64,000 nucleotides of DNA from Streptomyces sp. MRC013 (lineage in GTDB: Bacteria > Actinomycetota > Actinomycetes > Streptomycetales > Streptomycetaceae). The stretch is taken from assembly GCF_023614235.1 (NCBI RefSeq), contig NZ_CP094264.1:2170001-2234000 (forward strand), written 5' to 3'. Position numbers and translations under genes: made by a program. The notes beneath the pieces are model-generated. The model did not search any database and was not told the origin of the DNA. It saw nothing but the letters and a program-made list of their open reading frames with translations. Below, in pieces: positions 12,248 through 21,578 of this stretch (the stretch's first letter is position 1; the number at the start of each line of letters is the position of its first letter).

Positions 12248-12490
12248 ACCGCCGGCGCGTGCCGGGTGGGAGTGGGGGCGGGCCGCGCGGGCCACCCGGA
12301 CGACGCGGCACTCTCCGCCTGCATCTCCCCTCCCCCTCCCCCTGCTCCTCCACCTCCGCCTCCGCCTCCCCCTCCGCCTGCCCTTCCGTCTCCGAGGACC
12401 CGACACCACGACACCCCGCGAACACGCCGTCGGGTACGTCCCGGAGCTCGGATCGGCGGCGGATCGCTCGGAGGGAGCGAGCCCCCTCCC

Positions 12491-12590
12491 GCGACGCCGA
12501 ACGGCACCGCGCGGCACCGACTGGCGCCATCCGGCACCACTTGACGCCACTTGGCGCCACTTGGCAGCACCCAGTGCCATGCGGCGTCAC
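12491..12590. promoter_or_regulatory. Ten degenerate decamers (nnGGCGCCAC-like), candidate operator array
   Basis: Ten consecutive 10-bp units align on a GGCGCC/GGCACC/GACGCC core at positions 3-8 of each unit, for example CTGGCGCCAT (12521), CCGGCACCAC (12531), TTGACGCCAC (12541), TTGGCGCCAC (12551), TTGGCAGCAC (12561), GCGGCGTCAC (12581). A 10-bp period puts every core on one face of the helix. The array lies 158-257 bp before the start of a ribbon-helix-helix regulator gene; proteins of that fold (MetJ, Omega) bind tandem short repeats. Binding by this regulator is inference. Confidence 0.55.
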
Positions 12591-12717
12591 TTCAGCTTCC
12601 GAGGGACCCCCGCAAGCGCATGACGCCACAGCGGCCTGGGGCACCCCGCACCCACCTCCGCAGCTCAGGCGCCCTCATTTCGGCCCGCGCCCGTCAATGC
12701 GCCACCCGGGCTTGCAC

Positions 12718-12749
12718 ATGGCACCACAATGGCGCCATAATGGCGCCAT
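12718..12749. promoter_or_regulatory. Three 11-bp operator units over the regulator's start codon
   Basis: ATGGCACCAC (12718), ATGGCGCCAT (12729) and ATGGCGCCAT (12740) at exact 11-bp steps. The last two are perfect 10-bp palindromes and the third overlaps the ATG at 12748. No Shine-Dalgarno is visible in this position, so the units may also mask or replace the initiation region (leaderless start possible). Most likely autoregulation. Confidence 0.6.
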
Positions 12750-13260
12750 GGACCTCACGCCGTATATCGACACCCTCCACCGCGAGCTCGCGGTGGCCGC
12801 CGAGGCCGGCGGGGAAGACGCCCGCGAGCTGGCCGAGCGGCTCACCGCTCCCCTGGAGTCGGCGACCCGCCTGGCGATGCTCAACGTGCTCTCCGCCGCG
12901 ATGGACGAGATCACCCGCGAACTCGCTCCCGGATCGGTCGACGTACGGCTGCGCGGATTGGACCCGGACTTCGTGGTGACGCCGCCGCCCACCGGCGACG
13001 GCGCCCCCGCGGAACCGACCGCGCCCGCCGAACCGCCCAGGACCCCGGCCGACGGCGACGACGGCGGCACCGCCCGCGTCAACCTGCGTCTGCCGGCACA
13101 CCTCAAGGCCCGTGTCGAGGAGGCCGCGAGCCACGAGGGCCTGTCGGTCAACGCCTGGCTGGTGCGCGCCGTGTCGGTCGCGGTCGACGGCGGCACCCGG
13201 CCGCGTACGACGGGGAGGATCCAGACCATCGGACAGAGCGTCACGGGCTGGGTCCGCTAG
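12748..13260 (+). CDS. Ribbon-helix-helix (HicB/Arc-type) regulator
   Basis: A 170-residue protein. The N-terminal 75 residues are helical (LTPYIDTLHRELAVAAE, ATRLAMLNVLSAAMDEI). A Pro/Ala linker (PPPTGDGAPAEPTAPAEP) follows. Residues about 111-150 hold a ribbon-helix-helix: ARVNLRLPAHLKARVEEA as strand and helix A, then GLSVNAWLVRAVSVAV as helix B. This fold is annotated as HicB-family antitoxin in many Streptomyces, but there is no hicA toxin beside it. It heads a likely operon with a DUF4097 protein and an ABC exporter, so it is better read as their repressor. Palindromic units cover its start codon. Confidence 0.78.
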   Translation: MDLTPYIDTLHRELAVAAEAGGEDARELAERLTAPLESATRLAMLNVLSAAMDEITRELAPGSVDVRLRGLDPDFVVTPPPTGDGAPAEPTAPAEPPRTPADGDDGGTARVNLRLPAHLKARVEEAASHEGLSVNAWLVRAVSVAVDGGTRPRTTGRIQTIGQSVTGWVR

Positions 13261-13343
13261 CCGCCCCCACGCCCGACCCACTCCACCCCTCACCACGTCC
13301 CACCAGCGGGAACGTGGCCACGACCCAAGAGAACGGGACAGCC

Positions 13344-14189
13344 ATGCCTTCTTTCGACACTCCCGAACCGATCTCGGCCACGGCGCACGTGGAGGCCGGT
13401 TCCATCCGCTTCGCCGCGGGCGACCGCCCCCACACCGTCGTCGAGGTGCGGCCCCGCGACGCCGGGCGGGACCAGGACGTCCGCGCGGCCGAACAGACCG
13501 AGGTCGCCTGCGCGGACGGCGCGCTGACCGTCAGGACGCCCAAAGGGCGCCACCTGTTCGGCCGTACCGGCGTCGTCGACGTGACGGTCGAACTGCCCGC
13601 GGGCTCGCACGTCGACACGACCGGCGCCTGGACCCAGGTGCTCGGCGAGGGCCGGCTCGGCGAGGTCCGGGTGAAGACCTCGTCCGGCGACGTCCGTCTC
13701 GACACCACCGGCCCGCTGCACCTGACCGCCACCCACGGCTCGATCGCCGTGGACCGGGTCGAGGGCGCGGCCGAGATCACCACCAGCTCCGGCAGCCTGC
13801 GCGTCGGCACCGTCGACGGCCCCGCCGTCCTGAAGAACTCGCACGGCACCACGACCGTCGGCGCCGTCACCGGCGACCTGCGGGTGAGCAACGCCCACGG
13901 CGGCATCGACATCGGGCGCGCCGGGGCCTCCGTCACCGCCACCACCGCCACCGGCACCCTGCGCGTCGCCGAGGTCGTGCGCGGCACCGTCCGGTTGGAG
14001 ACCTCCCACGGCGCCATCGAGGTCGGAGTCCGGGAGGGCACCGCCGCCTGGCTCGACGCCGGCTCGAACGCCGGCCAGGTGCGCAACGCGCTCACCGCGT
14101 CCGAGGCCCCGGAGGGCACCGAGGAGACCGTCGAGATCCACGCGCGCACCCGGTACGGCAACATCGACGTCCTCCGCGCCGGAGCCTGA
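13344..14189 (+). CDS. DUF4097 beta-strand repeat protein
   Basis: A 281-residue protein starting MPSFDTPEPISATAHVE, the usual family start (an in-frame GTG lies 10 codons upstream). The body consists of repeated short beta strands with VKTSSGDVRLDTTG, LTATHGSIAVDRV, ITTSSGSLRVGTV and LRVSNAHGGIDIG, predicted to stack into a right-handed parallel beta structure. No signal peptide or helix is visible. The family's role is unknown. It often precedes DrrA/DrrB-like exporters, as here, so a role in sensing or in coupling to the transporter is possible. Confidence 0.85.
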   Translation: MPSFDTPEPISATAHVEAGSIRFAAGDRPHTVVEVRPRDAGRDQDVRAAEQTEVACADGALTVRTPKGRHLFGRTGVVDVTVELPAGSHVDTTGAWTQVLGEGRLGEVRVKTSSGDVRLDTTGPLHLTATHGSIAVDRVEGAAEITTSSGSLRVGTVDGPAVLKNSHGTTTVGAVTGDLRVSNAHGGIDIGRAGASVTATTATGTLRVAEVVRGTVRLETSHGAIEVGVREGTAAWLDAGSNAGQVRNALTASEAPEGTEETVEIHARTRYGNIDVLRAGA

Positions 14190-14254
14190 ACGCCGCGTAC
14201 CCGGCCGTTCCCGCCTCCCACCCGCACCGTCCCCGCCCTCGAACGGAGGACTCC

Positions 14255-15286
14255 ATGTCTTCTTTTGTCATGCCCACATCCAAAGTGCCCGGCAGCCGCA
14301 CGGCTCCGGCCGCCGTGTCCGCCGTCGGCCTGCGCAAGTCGTACGGCGGCGGGGCCGTCCTCGACGGCATCGACCTGCACATCCCGGCCGGCTCGGTCTT
14401 CGCGCTGCTCGGGCCCAACGGCGCCGGCAAGACCACCACGGTGCGCATCCTCTCCACGCTCGTCGCCGCCGACGGCGGCCGGGCGCAGGTGGCGGGCCAC
14501 GACGTCGCCGCGTCACCGGACGGGGTACGCGCCGCGATCGGCGTGACCGGGCAGTTCTCCGCCGTGGACGGACTGATCACCGGTGAGGAGAACATGCTCC
14601 TCATGGCGGACCTGCACCACCTCCCCCGCGAGGAGGGCCGCCGCACCGCCACCGAACTGCTGGGGCGTTTCGGCCTGGTGGACGCGGCGAAGAAGCCCGC
14701 CGCCACCTACTCCGGCGGCATGAGGCGCCGCCTCGACATCGCCATGACGCTGGTCGGCGGCCCGCGGATCATCTTCCTCGACGAACCGACCACCGGTCTC
14801 GACCCGCGCAGCCGCCGCGACATGTGGCGGATCATCCGCGAACTGGTCGCCGACGGCGTCACCGTCCTCCTCACCACGCAGTACCTGGAGGAGGCCGACC
14901 AACTCGCCGACCGCATCGCCGTGCTCGACGGCGGCAGGATCGCGGCGGAGGGCACCGCCGGGGAACTGAAGCGGCTGGTGCCCGGCGGGCACGTGCGTCT
15001 GCGCTTCTCCGACCCGGCCTCCCTCCGGAGCGCCGCCCTCGCGCTGCGCGGGACCGCCCTCCCCCGGCCCCCCGCCCCCACCCGGGCGGGGCACACTCCC
15101 GCCGACGAGGCGCTGACGCTGCGGATCCCCGGCGACGGCAGCCCGCGCGAACTGCGCTCCATCCTCGACCGGCTGGACTCGGCCGGTGTCGAGGCGGACG
15201 GGCTGACCGTGCACACCCCCGACCTCGACGACGTGTTCTTCGCCCTGACCGGCGGCACCGACCAGCCCCAGGAGGCCGACCGATGA
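14255..15286 (+). CDS. Daunorubicin-resistance-type ABC transporter ATP-binding protein
   Basis: A 343-residue DrrA-like ATPase. Walker A GPNGAGKTT, Q-loop TGQFSAVDGLITGEEN, signature YSGGMRRRLDIAM, Walker B IIFLDEPTTGLDP and LLTTQYLEEADQLADRI are intact. The C-terminal 100 residues form the DrrA-type domain ending in DLDDVFFALTGG. ACGGAGGA lies 6 bp before ATG 14255. It overlaps the permease gene by ATGA. It likely powers export of a hydrophobic compound; the substrate is unknown. Confidence 0.93.
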   Translation: MSSFVMPTSKVPGSRTAPAAVSAVGLRKSYGGGAVLDGIDLHIPAGSVFALLGPNGAGKTTTVRILSTLVAADGGRAQVAGHDVAASPDGVRAAIGVTGQFSAVDGLITGEENMLLMADLHHLPREEGRRTATELLGRFGLVDAAKKPAATYSGGMRRRLDIAMTLVGGPRIIFLDEPTTGLDPRSRRDMWRIIRELVADGVTVLLTTQYLEEADQLADRIAVLDGGRIAAEGTAGELKRLVPGGHVRLRFSDPASLRSAALALRGTALPRPPAPTRAGHTPADEALTLRIPGDGSPRELRSILDRLDSAGVEADGLTVHTPDLDDVFFALTGGTDQPQEADR

Positions 15287-16068
15287 GCTCCCTGCCCCTC
15301 GCCGTGCGCGACTCGTCCACGATGCTGCGCCGCAACCTCCTGCACGCGCGGCGCTATCCGTCCCTCACCCTGAACCTGCTGCTCACCCCGATCGTCCTGC
15401 TGCTGCTCTTCGTCTACGTCTTCGGCGACGTGATGGGCTCGGGCATGGGCGGCGGGGACCGCTCCGACTACGTCGCCTACGTCGTGCCGGGCATCCTGAT
15501 GATGACCGTCGGAGGCACCGTGGTGGGGACCGCGGTGTCGGTGTCCAACGACATGACCGAGGGCATCATCGCCCGCTTCCGCACGATGGCGATCCACCGC
15601 GGGTCCGTGCTCGTCGGGCACGTCCTCGGCAGCGTGCTGCAGTCGGTCGCCAGCGTGGTCCTCGTGGGCGCCGTCGCCGTGGCCGTCGGCTTCCGGTCGG
15701 TGGACGCCACGGTCCTGGAGTGGCTGGCCGCGCTCGGGCTCACGGCGCTGGTCGCCCTGGCCCTCGCCTGGATCGCGGCCGGGATGGGCATGGTCAGCCC
15801 GAACGCCGAGGCCGCCAGCAACAACGCCATGCCGCTGATCGTCCTGCCACTCGTCTCGAGCGCCTTCGTCCCGGTCGACGCGATGCCGGGCTGGTTCCAG
15901 CCGATCGCCGAGTACCAGCCGTTCACCCCGGTCATCGAGACACTGCGCGGGCTGCTGCTCGGCAGCGGGATCGGGCACGACGGGTGGCTCGCGGTCGCCT
16001 GGTGCCTGGCCCTCTCCGCGCTCGGCTGCCTCTGGTCGAGGGCGGCCTTCGACCGCGACCCGAAGTAG
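15283..16068 (+). CDS. DrrB-type ABC-2 permease
   Basis: A 261-residue membrane protein with six helices, starting SSTMLRRNLLHARRYPSLTLNLL and including LLTPIVLLLLFVYVFGDVMG and a long YVAYVVPGILMMTVGGT helix. The coupling motif is NDMTEGIIARFRTMAIHR and the C-terminal part has NAMPLIVLPLVSSAFVP and YQPFTPVIETLRGLLLG, both DrrB hallmarks. Translationally coupled to the ATPase. Last gene of the regulator - DUF4097 - DrrA - DrrB operon. Confidence 0.92.
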   Translation: MSSLPLAVRDSSTMLRRNLLHARRYPSLTLNLLLTPIVLLLLFVYVFGDVMGSGMGGGDRSDYVAYVVPGILMMTVGGTVVGTAVSVSNDMTEGIIARFRTMAIHRGSVLVGHVLGSVLQSVASVVLVGAVAVAVGFRSVDATVLEWLAALGLTALVALALAWIAAGMGMVSPNAEAASNNAMPLIVLPLVSSAFVPVDAMPGWFQPIAEYQPFTPVIETLRGLLLGSGIGHDGWLAVAWCLALSALGCLWSRAAFDRDPK

Positions 16069-16118
16069 CCCGGACGACCGCGGACCGGCGCCCCGCCCTC
16101 GCGGTCCCGGGTCCGCGG

Positions 16119-16167
16119 GCCGGCGCCCCGCCCCCACGGCCCCGGGTCCGCGGGGCGGGGCGCCGGC
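16119..16167. terminator. Bidirectional terminator
   Basis: Perfect 16-bp stem, GCCGGCGCCCCGCCCC (16119-16134) with its complement at 16152-16167, 17-nt loop. It lies between convergent genes. A second copy of the left arm (CCGGCGCCCCGCCC) about 35 bp upstream (16085-16098) shows a partial duplication of this element. Confidence 0.8.
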
Positions 16168-16175
16168 CGCACCGG

Positions 16176-16769
16176 CTAGCGGCGGGGGCGCTTCCCGCGG
16201 GCCGCCGGGTTGCCGGTGCGGGTGGTGCGACGCTTCTCGTACCGGGCGCGGGCCGCCTCGTACTCGGCGCGTACGAGCTTCTCGCCGGGGGCCTCGAAGA
16301 GGGAGCGGACGAAGTAGGCGAGGAGCGAGCCGAGGAAGCCGATCGCCTTCAGGCCGCGCAGGGCGTCCTCCCGGGCCGGGTCGGCGGGGCGGCGGTCGAA
16401 GCCCGCCCACGTCCGCTGGAAGGCGACGGCCGTGCAGACCGCGAACATCACGACGACCAGGCCGTCGGCGAAGCCCCCGAGTCTGGCGAGGGCCAGGCCC
16501 TCGTACGCGAGGCGCAGGACGAACGCGCCCGCGGCGGCCGCGGCCAGGGAGCCCGCGGCGACACCGGCGCGCCGCAGCGCGTACCCGCCGTCGTGGCCGA
16601 CCCAGGTCGTGCCGAAGAAGCGGAGGGGTTCGGGCCGGGGACCGCCGGACGCCTCCGCCGCGCGGGCCGCGCCGGCGGTACCGCCGGGACCGGTGGTGCC
16701 GGTGGGGTCCGCGGGGGCGGTGGTGCCGGTGGGGTCCGCGGGGGCGGTCGGGTCCGTGGGGTCGCTCAC
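16176..16769 (-). CDS. Membrane protein of unknown function
   Basis: A 197-residue protein. The N-terminus is a low-complexity Pro/Thr/Gly segment with two copies of TAPADPTGTT. Two to three hydrophobic segments follow (VAAGSLAAAAAGAFVLRLAYEG, GLVVVMFAVCTAVAFQ and IGFLGSLLAYFVRSLF), then a basic tail (RARYEKRRTTRTG, RGKRPRR). No family recognised. The repeated N-terminus may vary among strains. It is convergent with the DrrAB-like operon. Confidence 0.65.
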   Translation of the reverse strand: MSDPTDPTAPADPTGTTAPADPTGTTGPGGTAGAARAAEASGGPRPEPLRFFGTTWVGHDGGYALRRAGVAAGSLAAAAAGAFVLRLAYEGLALARLGGFADGLVVVMFAVCTAVAFQRTWAGFDRRPADPAREDALRGLKAIGFLGSLLAYFVRSLFEAPGEKLVRAEYEAARARYEKRRTTRTGNPAARGKRPRR

Positions 16770-16811
16770 GGAGCGATTATCCCCCGTCGGCCGGTGCCGC
16801 CGCGGTACGCG

Positions 16812-17075
16812 TCAGGCGCAGCGCACCGTCACGTACCCGTCGACCCCGGTCCGGACGTACGCGTCCGACACGTACTGGCCGTTGGCGATGTTGTTCCAGA
16901 TGTTCGACGTGCCGTACGGACCCGAGACCCAGGTGCCCGGCGTCTGGCAGTTGATCGGCACGTTCACGCCTTCCGGCAGGAGCTTCACGATGCCGTAGTG
17001 GGTGCCGGGGCCGCTGCGGACGTTGAGCCGGACCCCCGGCGCGACCGGGTAGCGCTTGACCGAGTTCGTGTCCAT
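16812..17075 (-). CDS. Small SH3-like domain protein
   Basis: An 87-residue protein beginning MDTNSVKRYPVAPG after GGGGGAGGT. It is essentially one bacterial SH3 (SH3b) domain: VRLNVRSGPGTHYGIVKLL is the classic first strand and RT loop, followed by two Cys residues (INCQTPG and VTVRCA) that could form a disulfide. SH3b domains usually bind cell wall peptides, but no signal peptide is present at this start. A longer frame upstream (start at 17159) has no ribosome site and no better signal. Confidence 0.75.
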   Translation of the reverse strand: MDTNSVKRYPVAPGVRLNVRSGPGTHYGIVKLLPEGVNVPINCQTPGTWVSGPYGTSNIWNNIANGQYVSDAYVRTGVDGYVTVRCA

Positions 17076-17211
17076 GTGTACCTCCCCCGGGCGCCCGCTC
17101 CGTGCGGGCACCCCTGTGGTGGGGAGGCTAACAAGCCGGACCGACATCGCACGCATCATCGACTAGGCTCCGTGCGTCGCGCGTCCGAGCGAGCACACAC
17201 GGGGGTGGACG

Positions 17212-19487
17212 ATGCCGCCGCTGCACAGCCCCGGGGCGGTACCGGAAGCGGAACATCCGGAGTACGCCGGGAGGTACCGGCTGGAGGACTGGCTGGGTTC
17301 GGGCGGCATGGGGGTCGTCCGGCTGGCCACGTCCGACTCGGGCCTGCGCCTCGCCGTAAAGGTCATCCACGCCGAGCACGCGGCGGACCCGGAGTTCAGG
17401 GCGCGTTTCCGGCAGGAGGTCGACGCCGCGCGGCGGGTCAGCGGGGCGTTCACCGCGCCGGTCGTCGACGCCGACCCGGAGGCCGCGAGGCCGTGGATGG
17501 CGACCCTGTTCATCGACGGGCCGACCCTGTCGGAACGCGTCAAGCGGAACGGGCCGATGGACACGGCGGAGCTGCGCCGGCTCGGCGCCGGACTCGCCGA
17601 GGCGCTGCGCGACATCCACCGGGCGGGGGTCGTCCACCGGGACCTGAAACCCAGCAACGTCCTGCTCGCGGCGGACGGGCCGAAGGTCATCGACTTCGGC
17701 ATCTCCCGGCCGAGCGACAGTGCCATGCGCACCGAGACCGGGAAGCTCATCGGCACGCCGCCGTTCATGGCGCCCGAGCAGTTCCAGCGGCCCCGGGACG
17801 TGGGGCCGGCGGCGGACGTGTTCGCGATGGGCGCGGTACTGGTGCACGCGGCGACGGGACGGGGGCCGTTCGACTCGCACAGCCCCTACGTGGTGGCGTA
17901 CCAGGTGGTGCACAACGAGCCGGACCTGACCGGTGTGCCGGACGAGGTCACGCCGTTGCTGCGGCGGTGCCTCGCGAAGGACCCGGCCGAGCGGCCCGCG
18001 CCGGAGCAGGTGATGGTCGCCCTGCGGGTGCCCGACGGCGGCATCGGCGAGGGAGGCCGGCACGGGGCCGGCGGCCCCGAGGAGAACCGCCGCGGGGCGG
18101 GCCGGGCCGCGGGACCGCCCGGGCGGAACAAGGCAGGGAGCCCTCCCGACGGCGGACCGGCGGACGACGGGCCGACTGGGGGCGAGCCCGTGGAGGACGG
18201 GCCGGCGAGTGGCGAGCCCGCGGGCGGCGGGTCGGCGGACGGCGGGGACGCCGGTGGGGCCCCGGCGTTCGGGCGGCGCCGGCACGGGCCCGGGACGCGA
18301 CGGCTGGTGTGGATCGCCGCGGCGGTCGCGGCGGCCGGGGCCCTGGTCGGGGGCTGGTCGCCGTACGGGGCGCGGACGCCGTGCGCGGCGCCGGACCCGC
18401 CGTCGTGGTGCGGGACTTCCGGGCCTGGGCGGTGCCCCTCGGTACGGGTGGCACGGGACGTACGGGTACCGAGGCGGCGCCGCCGGTGTGCGCCGCGGCG
18501 GACGGCGCGCTGTACTGCGCCGCTCCCGGGGTGAAGGCCGCGCGGCTGGACGCGGTGGACGGGACGGTGGCCTGGTCGGTGCCGGCCGGGGCGCCGGCCG
18601 GGGCGGAGGAGGGCGCCTCCGTGGTGGTGGCCGGGGGGCTGGTCCGTGTGGTCAGCCCCCGTACGGCGGCCGGCGGCGAGGCCCGGCTGGAGGCGCTCGA
18701 CCCGGCGACGGGCGCGGTCCGCTGGGGCGTCGGCCTCGGCTCGTACGCCCAGGTCGTGCACGGCGCCGACATGGTGCTCGTCGTCCACGGGGACGGGCGG
18801 GTGCGGGCGCTCGACGCCGCGACGGGTGCCGGGCGGTGGGTGGGCCGGCCCGCGGCGCGCGGCGCGCAGTGGGTGGCCGGAGCGGCGGGCGGACCGGTGT
18901 TCGCCGCGGCGGTCGCGGAGAACGGGGCGTCGACGCTGGTCAGCGCCGTGGACCCGGCGGACGGCAGGGTGCTGTGGCTCGAACGGGTGCCCGGTTCACT
19001 GACCCCCGTGCAGGCGACGGAGGAGGCGCTGGTGCTGCTCTCCGCCGACAGGGACCTGTACACCGACGCCGTGGTGCGGCTGGACCGGGACGACCGGGGG
19101 GTGCGGCGGGTCGCGCTGACGGCGGCGGCCGACCAGGCGCAGGCCGTGGTGGACGGGGACACCGCGTACGTGGTCGGGTCGGGCGGGTCGCTGGCCGCGG
19201 TCGACCTGGGCACCGGACCCGGACGGGGGCGGGAACTGTGGCGGCTGGAGACCGGTGCGGCGCGGGTGTCGCCGCCGGTGGTCGCGGCCGGCCGGGTCCT
19301 CCTGATGGCCGGCGACGGCCGGGTGCTCGGGGTCGACGCCGCACGCGGGGTACCGGTCGGGCAGAGCGGGCCGCGGATGGCGGCCGGGATCGTGCCGTCG
19401 CTGGCCCCTCCGGTGGTGTCCGGGGGCAGGGTGTACGGCGGGGCGCCGGACGGGGCGGTCTTCGCCGTGGACCCGGCCGGGTGGTGA
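17212..19487 (+). pseudogene. Ser/Thr protein kinase with C-terminal PQQ-like propeller (one-base frameshift)
   Basis: Residues 20-280 form a Hanks-type kinase: glycine loop LGSGGMGVVRLA, Lys of LAVKVI, catalytic VVHRDLKPSNVLL, metal site VIDFGISR and MAPEQF. A disordered Gly/Pro/Asp linker with GEPVEDGPASGEPAGG units leads to one transmembrane helix (RRLVWIAAAVAAAGALVGG). The frame then breaks at a G run (18349-18353); with one base added it continues LVAVRGADAVRG into about 360 residues of extracellular PQQ/beta-propeller repeats (ALDPATGAVRWG, ALDAATGAGRWVG, GDTAYVVGSGGSLAAVD). The corrected protein has 758 residues, a usual Streptomyces receptor kinase layout. ATG 17212 follows GGGGGTGG. 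Confidence 0.78.
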
Positions 19488-19668
19488 CCCGCCGCGGGGC
19501 GGCCCGGCACGGGCGGTGCCCCGGCACCCCGCCCGGCCCCCGCCCGGCAAGGCAGCCCGGTACGGTCGACGGCCCGTGCGGCTGACGGCCCGGTGCGGAC
19601 AGCGTCCCGACGCCGGGTCCGACACGGATGACGCCCGGCGGGCGACCGCCCGGTGCGGCCGACGGTCC

Positions 19669-19690
19669 GGCACCGGCGACCGCCGGTGCC
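19669..19690. terminator. Bidirectional terminator
   Basis: Perfect 9-bp stem GGCACCGGC / GCCGGTGCC with a 4-nt loop, in the gap between the convergent kinase gene and ilvD. Confidence 0.55.
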
Positions 19691-19724
19691 CCGGCGCGGG
19701 GCCGGCCGGGCCGCCGCCGCCCCG

Positions 19725-21578
19725 TCAGGGGAGCTTCGTGACGTCGCGGACGGCGCCCTTGTCGGCGCTGGTGGCCATGGCCGCGTAGGCGCGGAGCGCC
19801 GCCGAGACCTTGCGGGTGCGGTTCCGCGGGGCGTACACACCGGCCAGGGCGGTGCGGCGGGCGGCGAGGGTCGCGTCGTCGACCAGCAGCTCGATCGTCC
19901 GGTTCGGGATGTCGATGCGGATCCGGTCGCCGTCCTCGACCAGTGCGATCGTGCCGCCGGACGCCGCCTCCGGCGAGGCGTGGCCGATGGACAGGCCGGA
20001 CGTGCCGCCCGAGAAGCGGCCGTCGGTGATCAGCGCGCAGGTCTTGCCGAGGCCGCGGCCCTTCAGGAACGACGTCGGGTAGAGCATCTCCTGCATGCCG
20101 GGGCCGCCCCTGGGGCCCTCGTAGCGGATGACGACGACGTCGCCGTCCCTCACCCGCTTGTTCAGGATCTTCTCGACGGCCTCCTCCTGCGACTCGCAGA
20201 CGACCGCCGGTCCCTCGAACGTCCAGATCGACTCGTCGACGCCGGCCGTCTTCACGACGCACCCGTCGACCGCCAGGTTGCCCTTCAGGACCGCGAGGCC
20301 GCCGTCCTGGGAGTAGGCGTGCCCGGCGGAGCGGATGCAGCCGCCCTCGGCGTCGATGTCCAGCGCCTCCCAGCGCTCCGACTGGGAGAACGCCTCCGCG
20401 GAGCGCACGCAGCCGGGCGCCGCGTGCCACATCTCGACGGCCTCGGCGGACGGGGAGCCGCCGCGCACGTCCCAGGTCTTCAGCCAGTCCGCGAGGGAGG
20501 GGCTGTGGACGGCGTGCACGTCCTCGTCGAGCAGGCCCGCGCGGTGCAGCTCGCCCAGGAGGGCCGGGATGCCGCCGGCGCGGTGCACGTCCTCCATGTA
20601 GTACGTGCGGTCCTTCGCGGCGTTCGGCGCGACCTTCGCCAGGCAGGGCACGCGGCGCGAGACGGCGTCGATCTCCTCCAGCCCGAAGGGGACGCCGGCC
20701 TCCTGCGCGGCGGCCAGCAGGTGCAGGATCGTGTTGGTGGAGCCGCCCATGGCGATGTCCAGGGCCATCGCGTTCTCGAAGGCGGCGAACGTGGCGACGT
20801 TGCGGGGCAGGACCGACGCGTCGTCCTGCTCGTAGTACCGCCGGGTGATCTCGACGACGGTGCGCGCCGCGTCCTCGTACAGAGCGCGGCGGGCCGTGTG
20901 GGTGGCGAGGACGGAACCGTTGCCGGGGAGGGACAGGCCGATGGCCTCCGTCAGACAGTTCATCGAGTTGGCGGTGAACATGCCGGAGCAGGAGCCGCAG
21001 GTCGGGCAGGCGTTCTCCTCGATGCGGAGGATGTCCTCGTCGGAGACCGCGTCGTTGACCGCGTCGGAGATCGCGTCGACCAGGTCGAGGGTGCGGACCG
21101 TGCCGTCGACGAGGGTGGCGCGGCCGGACTCCATGGGGCCGCCGGAGACGAAGACCGCCGGGATGTTCAGGCGCAGCGCCGCCATCAGCATGCCGGGGGT
21201 GATCTTGTCGCAGTTGGAGATGCAGATCAGCGCGTCCGCGCAGTGCGCCTCGACCATGTACTCGACGGAGTCGGCGATCAGGTCGCGGGAGGGCAGCGAG
21301 TAGAGCATGCCGCCGTGGCCCATGGCGATGCCGTCGTCGACGGCGATCGTGTTGAACTCGCGCGGGATCGCCCCGGCGGCGCGGATCGCGTCGGCGACGA
21401 TCCGGCCGACGGGCTGGAGGTGCGTGTGGCCGGGGACGAACTCGGTGAAGGAGTTGGCGACGGCGATGACCGGCTTGCGGCCGATGTCCTCGCCCGGTAC
21501 CCCGGAGGCGCGCATGAGGGCGCGGGCGCCCGCCATGTTGCGGCCGTGGGTGACTGTGCGGGACCTCAGCTCGGGCAT
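19725..21578 (-). CDS. ilvD: Dihydroxy-acid dehydratase
   Basis: A 617-residue enzyme converting 2,3-dihydroxy-3-methylbutanoate or -pentanoate to the 2-oxo acids in valine, leucine and isoleucine synthesis. It is the E. coli-like form with Fe-S ligand cysteines in [10 protein letters not shown] (Cys123) and [12 protein letters not shown] (191-197). Signatures [17 protein letters not shown] and [20 protein letters not shown] are intact. An upstream extension of 40 codons is open, but [19 protein letters not shown] is the family start. Single-gene unit by spacing. Confidence 0.96.
   Translation of the reverse strand: MPELRSRTVTHGRNMAGARALMRASGVPGEDIGRKPVIAVANSFTEFVPGHTHLQPVGRIVADAIRAAGAIPREFNTIAVDDGIAMGHGGMLYSLPSRDLIADSVEYMVEAHCADALICISNCDKITPGMLMAALRLNIPAVFVSGGPMESGRATLVDGTVRTLDLVDAISDAVNDAVSDEDILRIEENACPTCGSCSGMFTANSMNCLTEAIGLSLPGNGSVLATHTARRALYEDAARTVVEITRRYYEQDDASVLPRNVATFAAFENAMALDIAMGGSTNTILHLLAAAQEAGVPFGLEEIDAVSRRVPCLAKVAPNAAKDRTYYMEDVHRAGGIPALLGELHRAGLLDEDVHAVHSPSLADWLKTWDVRGGSPSAEAVEMWHAAPGCVRSAEAFSQSERWEALDIDAEGGCIRSAGHAYSQDGGLAVLKGNLAVDGCVVKTAGVDESIWTFEGPAVVCESQEEAVEKILNKRVRDGDVVVIRYEGPRGGPGMQEMLYPTSFLKGRGLGKTCALITDGRFSGGTSGLSIGHASPEAASGGTIALVEDGDRIRIDIPNRTIELLVDDATLAARRTALAGVYAPRNRTRKVSAALRAYAAMATSADKGAVRDVTKLP

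Larger units (their letters stand above)
11782..12490. other. Long non-coding stretch rich in simple repeats
   Basis: No gene supported. Open frames here exist on all strands because the 14-bp repeats contain no stops. From about 12324 to 12393 the plus strand is an almost pure pyrimidine tract (CTCCCC, CTCCGCC units), which could form triplex or stalled structures. The stretch separates two divergent exporter operons. Confidence 0.7.

Noticed and set aside
11802..12644. Several 170-280-residue frames in both strands across the repeats
   Set aside because: Gly/Arg/Ala text produced by 14-bp units without stops; no homology features.
12748..13260. Toxin-antitoxin module (HicB)
   Set aside because: Ribbon-helix-helix present, but no toxin gene on either side.
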